Below are positions 52,889-61,485 of a DNA stretch of 64,000 bases, piece after piece (the stretch's first letter is position 1; the number at the start of each line of letters is the position of its first letter). Below the pieces are notes generated by a model, which made no database searches, had not been told where the DNA came from, and saw nothing but the letters and a program-made list of their open reading frames with translations. The translations under genes were made by a program, and so were the position numbers. Source of the DNA: Sporosarcina sp. FSL W8-0480 (lineage in GTDB: Bacteria > Bacillota > Bacilli > Bacillales_A > Planococcaceae); the NCBI RefSeq assembly GCF_037963765.1, contig NZ_CP150166.1:842001-906000 (forward strand), in the 5' to 3' direction.

Positions 52889-55288
52889 TTATCTCAACTT
52901 CACTCTTTGCAAACGCAATGCATTCAACACAACAGACACCGAACTGAAAGCCATTGCCGCTCCAGCAACCCATGGTGCGAGGAAGCCCACTGCAGCAATC
53001 GGGATGCCGACCGAATTATAAGCGAGGGCCCAGAATAGGTTCTGCTTAATATTGCGAACGGTCAACCGGCTCATGCGAATCGTATCTGCCACACGTAACA
53101 AATCACCGTGCATCAATGTGACATCCGCAGCCTCCATCGCAACAGCAGTTCCTGTTCCCATCGCCATTCCGATGTCGGCAACTGCCAAAGCAGGAGCATC
53201 GTTTATACCATCCCCGACCATTGCTACGCGCTTTCCATCCGCTTGAAGAGAGGCGACCACTTCAGCCTTTCGTTCCGGTAGGACACCCGCAATAACGTGA
53301 TCAATTCCGGCATCCACGGCAATCGCCTTCGCAGTTCGTTCCTGGTCGCCAGTAAGCATGATGACATGAAGGCCCATTTCCTGTAGTTCAAGGATTGCTT
53401 GTTTGGATGTCTCTTTCAACGTATCCGCTACTGCAATTGTCGCGACGTGTTCACTATCTATAGCCATGTACATGACTGTCTTACCTTCATTTTCAAGCTT
53501 TTCAACTACAGCAATATCCACATTTAGTTCTATACCTTGATCAGCGAGCAATTTTCGAGTACCCATTAAAACAATCGAACCTTCAATAACACTTCGAATG
53601 CCGTGTCCCGGAATTGCCTCAAATTGCTCATCAGCAGGTAGTTTCTTAACTTCATTCAAGCCAAATGATGTAATTGCCTTCGCGACTGGATGCTCGGAAT
53701 CACTTTCAGCCGCAGCCGCATAGGCTATCAGGCGTTGACGATCAGCGTCTTCTGCAACAAGAAAATCTGTCACTTCTGGAACGCCTTTAGTAATGGTTCC
53801 GGTCTTATCCAACACGACCGTGTCAATCGCTTTCGTCTGCTCCATCGCTTCAGCAGTTTTGAATAAAACCCCTTGCTCTGCCGCGCGACCTGAACCAGCC
53901 ATAATCGAAGTTGGAGTCGCAAGTCCAAGAGCACAAGGACAGGCGATAACAAGAACTGCAATCATCGCAGTCAGAGCTTCCGCAAAATTGCCTGGTGAAG
54001 CGATGAAATACCATAAAAGGAATGTAACGATGGCTATACCTACAACGATGGGCACAAAAATACCGGAAATCTGATCAGCGAGTCGCTGGATGGGGGCTTT
54101 CGAACCTTGAGCCTCTTCCACGACACGGATGATGTTCGAAAGTGCAGTGTCCTTACCGATTTTATTCGCACGGACACGTAAAGATCCATTTGAATTTACG
54201 GTAGCTGCGTATACAGTGTCGCCAGCCTTTTTATCAACCGGTAAACTTTCGCCCGTCAACATTGATTCATCCACTGCAGATTCCCCAGCAATCACTTCCG
54301 CATCGACAGGAATGGATGCACCAGGGCGAATGACAAGCACATCACCAATTTGCACGTCACCAATTGGGATTTCTGCAATCTCGCCATCCTTTTCAACAAT
54401 CGCCATTGTAGGCTGCAAGCCCATCAATTTCTTAATGGCGTCGGAAGAACGTCCTTTTGCACGTGCCTCGAATACTTTCCCAAGTAAAATAAGAGTTATC
54501 AATACAGCACTTGTTTCAAAATAAAGTCCGTGGTCTGAACCTATTAATACTAAATAAACCGAATAGAAATAAGCGGCGGATGTACCGAGTGCAACAAGGA
54601 CATCCATGTTTGCGCTTTTATTGCGAAGGGCAAAGAAGGCACCTTTGTAAAACATCCATCCAATAACAAATTGAACAGGCGTTGCAAGTAGCCATTGCAC
54701 ATATGGGTTCATTAGCCAATTAGGAACAGGCATCCACGAGGTGAATGAAAAATGGGAGAACATCGTCCAAAGAAGTGGGAAGGAGAGAGCCGCGGAAATG
54801 TAAAACAGCCTTGTTTTATGTCGGATCTCTTTTTGACGATGATCTTCAGTACCCTCAGGTATATCATTTTTCAATACAGCGTCATAGCCCAAGTTTTTAA
54901 TCTTGGCAATCAAGTCGGATGGGTTGATGACAGAAGGGTCATATTCAACTTTTCCTGTTTCAAGCGCCAAATTGACAGTCGCTAATTGGACCCCATCCAT
55001 GCGTGATAATCCTTTCTCAATTCGTGCTGAACACGCAGCGCATGTCATTCCGGAAATTTGCAAGTCTGCCTCTTCTTTGACAGTGTCATATCCTAATGAC
55101 CTTATTTTTTCCTGGATTGTTTGAATATCAACCTTTTCATTATCAAATGAAACGGCTGCCTTTTCGGTGGCAAAGTTCACCGTCACAGAGCCAATGCCTT
55201 CCATTCGTTGAAGACCTTTCTCTACACGATTGGCACAAGCGGCGCATGTCATTCCGGTAATGGAAATATCCCTTTTCACTTCACTCAT
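52889..55288 (-). CDS. copA: Copper-exporting P1B-type ATPase
   Basis: A 799-residue Cu+ pump with two N-terminal HMA domains (both MTCAAC, about 13-18 and 81-86), eight helices, TGES, the transport motif CPC ([11 protein letters not shown]), DKTGT, SEHPVA and [10 protein letters not shown]. It carries copper from CopZ to the outside. It has its own CsoR-type operator 25 bp upstream of the start, separate from csoR-copZ. Confidence 0.96.
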   Translation of the reverse strand: MSEVKRDISITGMTCAACANRVEKGLQRMEGIGSVTVNFATEKAAVSFDNEKVDIQTIQEKIRSLGYDTVKEEADLQISGMTCAACSARIEKGLSRMDGVQLATVNLALETGKVEYDPSVINPSDLIAKIKNLGYDAVLKNDIPEGTEDHRQKEIRHKTRLFYISAALSFPLLWTMFSHFSFTSWMPVPNWLMNPYVQWLLATPVQFVIGWMFYKGAFFALRNKSANMDVLVALGTSAAYFYSVYLVLIGSDHGLYFETSAVLITLILLGKVFEARAKGRSSDAIKKLMGLQPTMAIVEKDGEIAEIPIGDVQIGDVLVIRPGASIPVDAEVIAGESAVDESMLTGESLPVDKKAGDTVYAATVNSNGSLRVRANKIGKDTALSNIIRVVEEAQGSKAPIQRLADQISGIFVPIVVGIAIVTFLLWYFIASPGNFAEALTAMIAVLVIACPCALGLATPTSIMAGSGRAAEQGVLFKTAEAMEQTKAIDTVVLDKTGTITKGVPEVTDFLVAEDADRQRLIAYAAAAESDSEHPVAKAITSFGLNEVKKLPADEQFEAIPGHGIRSVIEGSIVLMGTRKLLADQGIELNVDIAVVEKLENEGKTVMYMAIDSEHVATIAVADTLKETSKQAILELQEMGLHVIMLTGDQERTAKAIAVDAGIDHVIAGVLPERKAEVVASLQADGKRVAMVGDGINDAPALAVADIGMAMGTGTAVAMEAADVTLMHGDLLRVADTIRMSRLTVRNIKQNLFWALAYNSVGIPIAAVGFLAPWVAGAAMAFSSVSVVLNALRLQRVKLR

Positions 55289-55313
55289 TCAATGCACCTT
55301 CTTTATTATTAAT

Positions 55314-55334
55314 TACCCCCACAGGGTATGTAAA
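55314..55334 (-). promoter_or_regulatory. CsoR operator and -35 box in front of copA
   Basis: TACCC-N5-GGGTA (55314-55328) lies directly next to a minus-strand TTTACA (-35, 55329-55334); an AATAAT -10 follows at 18 bp. The same -35/operator layout is in front of csoR. Confidence 0.78.
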
Positions 55335-55363
55335 AGTCCAAAAGAAACTGCGGAAAACCGCAG

Positions 55364-55573
55364 TTAGATAACGTCATATCCTTGATCTTCGATTGTTTCA
55401 GAGATTTGTTGCACACTTGTTTGGGAGCTTTCAAAATCAACAGCAACTGTAGCTGCTTGGAGATCGACGCTAACTGCATTTACTCCAGTCATTTTGCCGA
55501 CACTTTCTTCTACTGCCTTTACGCAATGTCCACAAGACATACCTTTTACATTTAAAACCGCTTTATCTGCCAT
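55364..55573 (-). CDS. copZ: Copper chaperone CopZ
   Basis: A 69-residue HMA-domain protein with the Cu+ site MSCGHC (about 12-17), which hands copper to CopA or to CsoR. Length matches B. subtilis CopZ. It starts 13 bp after csoR with AAGGAGGAAG in front. Confidence 0.95.
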   Translation of the reverse strand: MADKAVLNVKGMSCGHCVKAVEESVGKMTGVNAVSVDLQAATVAVDFESSQTSVQQISETIEDQGYDVI

Positions 55574-55586
55574 GATTTCTTCCTCC

Positions 55587-55925
55587 TTATTTTCGCATCA
55601 ATTTCGAGATGGTAACACTCAGTTCTTCAAGAACTTCATCATCACCCTCAGCGAGACGATCTTTGACACAGCCTTTCAAATGACCGTCCAACAAAATTCT
55701 GGCAACACTATTTAAAGCCGATTGGGTAGCCGATAATTGTGTAATGATATCATCACAGTAAGTATCCACTTCAATCATTCCTTTAATGCCGCGAATTTGA
55801 CCCTCGATCCGATTTAATCGGTGGATCATATTCGTTTTGACGCTTTCAGGATGATGACTTTTTCTTTTTCCGCAAGAATGTTCGGATTGCCCGTCAGCCA
55901 CATCATTTATCAAGTCCTTAGTCAA
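55587..55925 (-). CDS. csoR: Copper-sensing repressor CsoR
   Basis: A 112-residue four-helix repressor. The Cu(I) ligands Cys57, His82 and Cys86 (TYCDD; DGHLKGC) have the CsoR spacing C-x24-H-x3-C. The TTG at 55925 lies 7 bp after GGAGG; the ATG at 55949 is upstream of that site and too near the promoter. Binding Cu(I) releases it from the operators at 55957 and 55314. Confidence 0.94.
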   Translation of the reverse strand: MTKDLINDVADGQSEHSCGKRKSHHPESVKTNMIHRLNRIEGQIRGIKGMIEVDTYCDDIITQLSATQSALNSVARILLDGHLKGCVKDRLAEGDDEVLEELSVTISKLMRK

Positions 55926-55956
55926 TGTACCGCCTCCTTCTATATTCATCTTAAGG

Positions 55957-55977
55957 TACCCTCTTGGGGTATGTCAA
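55957..55977 (-). promoter_or_regulatory. CsoR operator and -35 box of the csoR promoter
   Basis: A perfect minus-strand TTGACA (55972-55977) is followed directly by TACCC-N5-GGGTA (55957-55971), which fills the spacer up to a TAAGAT -10. A bound CsoR would block RNA polymerase. Confidence 0.82.
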
Positions 55978-56112
55978 CGAGAATGCTTAACAAGTTTTTT
56001 TGTGAAATAAGTGTGAAGCAAGCTTTATTTTCAAGAAATGTATAAAGCATTTACAAAAAGCGAACAATTTGTAACAGAATTGAAAGATTTAAAAGTGGAC
56101 AGGAGTGGTATG

Positions 56113-56349
56113 ATGTGTATAGATGACAATTGGCATGAATTTCATGTTGATGAAACTTACCAAAGCAACGACACGTCAACATTATATAGAAAGGTCGAGG
56201 TGGAAAAGATGGCGACAGAAAAAGTTGATTTGAAAAAAATCATCTCCAACTTGGCGAAGTTGGGTGTTTCGGCAACAGCTACGAAATCCCGTTTGGAAAT
56301 GCTGAAAGCCCTCGCGCCACCTGCAAGTGACCCGCAAATACAGTCATAA
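56113..56349 (+). CDS. Small hypothetical protein with two candidate starts
   Basis: A frame of 78 residues from ATG 56113 (GGAG 7 bp upstream; tandem ATG at 56110). A second start, ATG 56209, has an even better GAGGTGG site at 5-6 bp and gives a 46-residue product beginning MATEKVDLKKIISNLAKLGV. The C-terminal part is helical with a Pro/Ala-rich end; no family recognised. A strong terminator follows. The frame's full extent to 56038 has no support. Confidence 0.55.
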   Translation: MCIDDNWHEFHVDETYQSNDTSTLYRKVEVEKMATEKVDLKKIISNLAKLGVSATATKSRLEMLKALAPPASDPQIQS

Positions 56350-56350
56350 C

Positions 56351-56390
56351 AAAAAAACTCCCGCATATTCGCTATGCGGGAGATTTTTTT
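56351..56390 (+). terminator. Terminator of the small gene
   Basis: ACTCCCGCATA pairs with TATGCGGGAGA around TTCGC, followed by seven T residues. Confidence 0.92.
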
Positions 56391-56416
56391 ATGTGTTATT
56401 GAAATATGGAACCGTC

Positions 56417-56569
56417 CGTGCTAAAGAATGGCGTTCCACGCCCATGGATCGTGATTCGTGCTCAAGAATCTCCCTCCGCGCTCAAGAACCGCAATCCGCG
56501 GCCAAGAATCGCAATCCGCCCTCAAGAAACCCGATCCGCGCTCAAGAACCGCAATCCGCGCTCAAGAAC
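56417..56569. repeat. Tandem array G1, left part of the IS-split GCGCTCAAGA array
   Basis: Units of 20 bp with the array A anchor (CGCGCTCAAGAA): clear from 56457, degenerate copies before (GTGCTAAAGAATGGC at 56417). The last unit ends in CTCAAGAAC at 56561-56569, exactly where the insertion sequence begins. Confidence 0.88.
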
Positions 56570-56675
56570 AGTCAAGTCCTTAGTCTTGTGTAAATTCCCT
56601 TTAATGTTTTCAGGTTAATATAAGACGTTACAAATATGTTAGGCAATACTGGATATGCCTACGAAACTCTATCTC

Positions 56676-56786
56676 GCAACTTTACTTGGAGAGGCGGGCA
56701 TGATAGCCTTGGCGGGAAAAGCCAGCCCTAACGGCTGGGTTTCCTGGCTTGGGACTCATGCCCGCAGAGGCTCCAAGTCAAGTTGC
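56676..56786. repeat. Long palindromic element inside the IS
   Basis: GCAACTTTACTTGGAG and GGCGGGCATGA at the left are matched at the right by TCATGCCCGC, CTCCAAGT and AAGTTGC. The centre holds CAGCC-CTAAC-GGCTG. It would fold into a long hairpin and resembles interspersed palindromes of Bacillaceae. It lies between the transposase stop and the left end of the IS. Confidence 0.8.
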
Positions 56787-56804
56787 TTCACGATGCATCA
56801 AGTC

Positions 56805-57983
56805 TTACGACTTTTTAGCTGTAAACAATCGTTTATTCCAGTATTTATTTGATTCGACATAACTGATGAGTACGGCGCCAATCAACCTAAAAGCGGATTG
56901 GGTATTCGGGAAGATCCGGATAACTCTTTCACGCCTGCGGATCTCTTCATTCAGCCTTTCTACACCATTAGTGCTTCGTATCGACTTGCGATGGGCGATA
57001 GGAAAATTCATGTATTGGATTGAGTCTTCAAATCCCTCGTCAAGTATTTTTAATGCTTTTTGGTACTTGGGATTCTCTTCGTACTTTTCAAAGAACAGCT
57101 CTTTCAGACTTCGCACGGTGTCCATATCTTCTGCGGCAAATATGCTTTTTAGTAGACTGATTGCTTCCTGGTTGTCCTTTTTAGGGAAAGCTTCTACGAT
57201 GTTGCGTTTGAAGTGGACATTGCATCGCTGCCAAGAGGTTCCTAAAAAATCCTCTTGAATGGCTTTTTTAAGACCTTCATGGGCATCGGAAACAACCAGT
57301 TTTGGTGATTGTAGACCTCTTGAAATAAGATGTTGGAAAAAGGAGGACCAACTCTTATAACTTTCGTTATGATCTACTTTCAACCCTAAGATTTCCCGAC
57401 GACCTTCCTTGTCCACTCCCAAAGCGATGTAGACGGCTTTAGAGACTACACGGTTGTGCTCCCTAACTTTAATGTACATTGCGTCCACAAATAAGTAAGG
57501 ATAAAAGTTTGTATTCAAAGGACGATTTGCCCATTCATTGACAATGGGATCCAGTTTCGCTGTAAGGGAGGAAACGAATGATTTTGACACACTCTTACCG
57601 CAAAGCTGTTCAACAATCTTGGTGACTTTTCGTGTTGACACCCCATTCACAACCATTTCAAGCATGGATAGAACAAGGGCTTGGTCACATCGCGCATATC
57701 TTTCAAAGACTGAGGGAGCGAAATCACCTTGGCGAGTACGGGGAACCTTCAAAGTAATCTTTCCGATACTCATGGTAAAATCACGCTCATAATATCCGTT
57801 TCGATAATCTACACGGTCGGCAGAACGCTCGTAGGACGCAGCGTTCAAGTACTCATCCCGTTCCATTTCCATGTATTCGTTCAGGACTAAAACGATTGTG
57901 GATTTGACGACAGCATCAATGTTTGAATTCATCACAGAGTCTTTTAAAACATCCATATCTAGGTTAAAATTAAGTTGGGCCAT
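56805..57983 (-). CDS. IS256-family (mutator type) transposase
   Basis: A 392-residue DDE transposase. The signature region contains FVDAMYIKVREHNRVVSKAVYIALGVD with the first Asp, LVVSDAHEGL with the second and the ending STNGVERLNEEIRRRERVIRIFPN with the Glu. ATG at 57983 lies 8 bp after GGAGG; the frame's upstream start at 57998 precedes it. The frame is intact, so the element may be active. Confidence 0.95.
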   Translation of the reverse strand: MAQLNFNLDMDVLKDSVMNSNIDAVVKSTIVLVLNEYMEMERDEYLNAASYERSADRVDYRNGYYERDFTMSIGKITLKVPRTRQGDFAPSVFERYARCDQALVLSMLEMVVNGVSTRKVTKIVEQLCGKSVSKSFVSSLTAKLDPIVNEWANRPLNTNFYPYLFVDAMYIKVREHNRVVSKAVYIALGVDKEGRREILGLKVDHNESYKSWSSFFQHLISRGLQSPKLVVSDAHEGLKKAIQEDFLGTSWQRCNVHFKRNIVEAFPKKDNQEAISLLKSIFAAEDMDTVRSLKELFFEKYEENPKYQKALKILDEGFEDSIQYMNFPIAHRKSIRSTNGVERLNEEIRRRERVIRIFPNTQSAFRLIGAVLISYVESNKYWNKRLFTAKKS

Positions 57984-58078
57984 TTTCCATTCCTCCAAAT
58001 GTTTATCGTGGTTGAAAACATTTTATCACAAGGGATGGAAAAGGCCTTTTCCTATTTACACAATTATATGGACTTAAT

Positions 58079-58800
58079 CTCAAGAACCGCAATCCGCGCT
58101 CAAGAACCGCAATCCGCGCTCAAGAATCGCGCTCCGCGCTCAAGAATCCCGATCCGAGCTCAAGAATCGCGATCCGCGCTCAAGAAACCCGATCCGCGCT
58201 CAAGAACCGCAATCCGCGCTCAAGAACCGCAATCCGCGCTCAAGAATCGCGATCCGCGCTCAAGAAACCCGATCCGCGCTCAAGAATCCCGATCCGCGCT
58301 CAAGAAAAGCGATTCGCGCTCAAGAACCTCCGTCCGCGCTCAAGAACCGCAATCCGCGCTCAAGAACCGCAATCCGTGCTCAAGAATCCCAATCTGCGCT
58401 CAAGAACCGCAATCCGCGCTCAAGAATCGTAATTCGTGCTCAAGAATCCCAATCTGCGCTCAAGAACCGCAATCCGCGCTCAAGAACCGCAATCCGCGCT
58501 CAAGAATGGCGATCCGCGCTCAAGAATCCCAATCCGCGCTCAAGAATCACGATCCGTGCTCAAGAATCGCAATCCGCGCTCAAGAACCGCGATCCGCGCT
58601 CAAGAATGGCGATCTGCGCTCAAGAATCGCAATCCGCGCTCAAGAATCTCGATCCGCGCTCAAGAATCTCGATCCGCGCTCAAGAATCGCAATCCGCGCT
58701 CAAGAACCGCGATCCGCGCTCAAGAACCGCAATCCGCGCTCAAGAATCCCGATCCGTGCTCAAGAATCTCGCTCCGCGCTCAAGAATCTCCATCCGTGTT
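58079..58800. repeat. Tandem array G2, right part, about 36 units of 20 bp
   Basis: From 58079 to 58800 the anchor CGCGCTCAAGAA recurs every 20 bp without a break for 36 units; variants are CGTGCTC, CTGCGCTC and CGAGCTC. The variable 8 bases are mostly CCGCAATC, TCGCGATC, TCCCGATC, TCTCGATC and TGGCGATC, so each unit ends in a C-G rich word. It abuts the 3' end of rodA (16 bp). Open frames through it exist in all three plus frames because the unit has no stop, and are not genes. Confidence 0.95.
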
Positions 58801-58815
58801 CTGAAGCTGCCTAAG

Positions 58816-59997
58816 TTATTCATCATCATCCGAACTAAACATATACGTCCGATGATGGAATTTCATACTGAACACAAGTCCAATCGCGAGCATGTTACCC
58901 ATCAACGAACTGCCTCCATAACTGATGAACGGCAACGGGATACCTGTAATCGGCAACAGTTGTGTCGTCATGCCGATATTTTCGAACACATGGAATGTAA
59001 TCATTGCGATGATACCTGCACAAATGTACGTTGAGAATGGATCTTTCAATTCAAGAGTAATTTTTGTCATATGATAGATCAGGAAGAAGTAGAGGCAAAT
59101 GACAAGACTTGCTCCGACGAATCCCCAATCTTCACCGATTACGCTGAAAATGAAATCGGTATGACTTTCTGCGACATACACTTCTCGTCCTTTGAATCCC
59201 TTGCCAAAAACTTCTCCCGAACCAATTGCATTCAAAGAAGTAATAAGGTGACGTCCTTCATTGGATGCGTAGGAGTATGGGTCAATCCACGAGTAAATCC
59301 GTTCGAAGTGATAAGGTTTGAATCCGAACTTCGCTAAAAATTCCTGGGCGTATAATGCCATCCAAAGAAGGGAAAGACCAATAGTGGCGACTCCGGCAAA
59401 AATCGGAAGAATGATCTTCCATGTAATGCCTGCAACGATGATCAATGCAACCGTGATTGCGATAAACACGAGTCCTGTACCTAAATCGGGTTGCAGCATG
59501 ATGAAGAGGAACGGAATTGCAAAAACCACACCGATTTTGCCAAGTAACAGGAAATCTGATTGCAAAGTTTTTTCCAAATACCGCTCATGGTGCTTAGTAA
59601 TCGTGCGGGCCATACCGATAATGAAGAATGTTTTCATGAATTCGGCAGGCTGTATGCTACCGATACCTGGAAGATGGAACCAGCTCTTCGCACCATTTCG
59701 ACGGTGTACAAGCTCCAAGCTTTCAGGCAGGACATAGAGGATTGCCAAAAGGAGTATTCCGCCGCCATAGATAATCCAAGCTGCTTTCTTGTATTGTTCC
59801 GGTTCCAAATACATTGTCATCGCGATAATGATTGACCCGATGACATACCATTGAATTTGGGATGGGATAAAGTTTGTACTGTATTGTCCGGTTGTCTGTG
59901 CAGATGCGATGGCAATGATACTAATCGTGCCAAATAGAAGAAGAATGAATGCCAGTGGCCAATCGAAACGATCTACGGGTTTTTTATCTATTTTCAC
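58816..59997 (-). CDS. rodA: Rod-shape SEDS glycosyltransferase RodA
   Basis: A 393-residue, ten-helix SEDS protein that polymerises glycan strands in the elongasome. Hallmarks are the PAEFMKTFFIIGMAR segment, LQPDLGTGLVFIAI with the catalytic Asp loop, ESHTDFIFSVIGEDWGFVG and ITGIPLPFISYGGSSL. GTG at 59997 has AAGGTGA upstream and gives exactly the length of B. subtilis RodA; GTG at 60006 overlaps that site. No terminator lies between its stop and array G2. Confidence 0.9.
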   Translation of the reverse strand: MKIDKKPVDRFDWPLAFILLLFGTISIIAIASAQTTGQYSTNFIPSQIQWYVIGSIIIAMTMYLEPEQYKKAAWIIYGGGILLLAILYVLPESLELVHRRNGAKSWFHLPGIGSIQPAEFMKTFFIIGMARTITKHHERYLEKTLQSDFLLLGKIGVVFAIPFLFIMLQPDLGTGLVFIAITVALIIVAGITWKIILPIFAGVATIGLSLLWMALYAQEFLAKFGFKPYHFERIYSWIDPYSYASNEGRHLITSLNAIGSGEVFGKGFKGREVYVAESHTDFIFSVIGEDWGFVGASLVICLYFFLIYHMTKITLELKDPFSTYICAGIIAMITFHVFENIGMTTQLLPITGIPLPFISYGGSSLMGNMLAIGLVFSMKFHHRTYMFSSDDDE

Positions 59998-60408
59998 TAA
60001 GTTCACCTTATATTTAAATTTTTTGCTTGAAAACCAGAATTAAGTATAACGGAAAATTGCTCGTTTGTACGCATTATTTTATTGTAAAATGTTGACTCGG
60101 CAAACGCCCTTGCATACATATACACTAAAAGGATCTTTCAACATGAGGGTAACCTTCGTAAAGTGGAGAAACAGTCAAACGATACATTATGCAAATCCAA
60201 AAGAAGACATCTTTTCTGCATAACTATGAAATTTATATTTATAGTATAACTTATCATGCGGACTTAATCATGTTCTTCAAAGGACGCACGGTAGTGTAGT
60301 AAGTTCCAGCTGGAAAAAGGTCCTTATAGCTTATGCGATTTTTTCATCGGAATAATGTTTTCGTGGTAAACTATAATAACGAAATCTAACGGTTAGTGAG
60401 GGAGAACT
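59998..60408. other. rodA-ddl intergenic region, about 400 bp
   Basis: A-T rich divergent region. A TATAAT at 60372-60377 lies 32 bp before the ddl ATG but lacks a good -35. A 26-codon frame at 60143-60223 has no ribosome site. No riboswitch, repeat or operator was recognised. Confidence 0.5.
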
Positions 60409-61473
60409 ATGAAAAAGAAATTGGGTATAGTGTACGGTGGGAAATCCGCGGAGCATGAAGTATCCCTATCTACTGCGAGAGCAGTGACAAATGCAATTGA
60501 CTTTGAAAAATATGAAGTGATACCTGTTTATATAACATATGAAGGCGAATGGAGGAAAGGGGAGCCGCTTCTTGCACCCGTAAATTCCATTGACGAACTG
60601 CGTTTTAAAAGGGAAGTAGATAAGCCTGATTGCATTGATGATTTATTAAATGGAAATGAAAAGTTAGATGTCATCCTCCCGCTTTTACATGGTACAAATG
60701 GTGAGGATGGAACGGTTCAAGGTCTTTTTGAAGTGATGAACATTCCATACGCTGGGAATGGGGTGCTTGCATCTTCGGCCGGTATGGATAAGGTTGTCAT
60801 GAAGCAGCTTTTCGCCCATGTCGGATTAAAGCAAGTTCCATATGTCCATTTTATCCGTTCGGAGTGGAAGAAAGACCAAGCGCGATGGATTGAAAAAATG
60901 GAAAGTGAATTGACATTCCCGATGTTTGTAAAACCTGCCAATTTAGGGTCGAGTGTCGGGATTAGTAAAGCCGTCGATCATGAAAGCCTAATTACAGCAG
61001 TTGATTTTGCTCTGAAGTTCGATCGAAAAATCATCGTAGAGCAAGGGGTTACTGCACGTGAAGTTGAAGTTGCCGTTCTTGGTAACGATGAACCGAAATG
61101 TTCGGTCCTTGGGGAGATTAAACCTGTTGCTGCGTTCTATGACTATGAGGCAAAGTACCAGGATGGTAATACGGAATTGCTAATCCCAGCGCCTGTTACG
61201 AATGCTGTCGAAACGACATTAAAGGAAATGGCGCTTCGTGCATTCAAAGTCCTTGATTGCTCAGGGCTTGTGCGCGCTGATTTTTTCGTAACGGATCAGG
61301 ATGAAGTGCTTATTAATGAAGTGAATACAATGCCAGGCTTCACTCCGACAAGTATGTTCCCGTTATTATGGCAACACGCGGGCATCACCTATCCGGAATT
61401 GATAAATCAACTTATTGAGCTTGCATTAGAGCGTCACGAAGAAAAGAAACAGATACAATATACAATGGATTGA
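60409..61473 (+). CDS. ddl: D-alanine--D-alanine ligase
   Basis: A 354-residue ATP-grasp enzyme that makes the D-Ala-D-Ala end of peptidoglycan stem peptides. It shows VYGGKSAEHEVSLSTARAV, LLHGTNGEDGTVQGLFEV, FVKPANLGSSVGISKA, and EVNTMPGFTPTSMFP at the active site. ATG at 60409 follows GTGAGGGAG. murF starts 12 bp downstream. A Tyr or Phe in the usual specificity loop was not checked, but no VanA-type sign is seen. Confidence 0.95.
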   Translation: MKKKLGIVYGGKSAEHEVSLSTARAVTNAIDFEKYEVIPVYITYEGEWRKGEPLLAPVNSIDELRFKREVDKPDCIDDLLNGNEKLDVILPLLHGTNGEDGTVQGLFEVMNIPYAGNGVLASSAGMDKVVMKQLFAHVGLKQVPYVHFIRSEWKKDQARWIEKMESELTFPMFVKPANLGSSVGISKAVDHESLITAVDFALKFDRKIIVEQGVTAREVEVAVLGNDEPKCSVLGEIKPVAAFYDYEAKYQDGNTELLIPAPVTNAVETTLKEMALRAFKVLDCSGLVRADFFVTDQDEVLINEVNTMPGFTPTSMFPLLWQHAGITYPELINQLIELALERHEEKKQIQYTMD

Positions 61474-61485
61474 GTGTGATAGATT

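Larger units (their letters stand above)
56570..58079. mobile_element. IS256-family insertion sequence
   Basis: About 1.5 kb with imperfect 26-bp ends: left AAGTCC...TGTGTAAAT (to 56595) and right, inverted, ATTTACACA...GGACTT (58054-58079), about 17 of the inner 21 positions matching. The flanks share CTCAAGAAC (56561-56569; 58079-58087), an 8-9 bp duplication as made by this family. Removing the element restores the 20-bp phase of the surrounding array. It carries one transposase gene and an extra palindromic element. The exact end could shift by one or two bases. Confidence 0.85.

Noticed and set aside
57975..58814. Long plus-strand open frames (up to 279 codons) through the 58079-58800 array, with repeats such as ALKNRNPRSR
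   Set aside because: The 20-bp unit has no stop in the plus frames, so all three frames stay open. There is no ribosome site or coding signal, and the frame begins inside the insertion sequence.
60143..60223. 26-codon frame upstream of ddl as a leader peptide
   Set aside because: No ribosome site, no codon bias or stall motif, and no terminator hairpin behind it.
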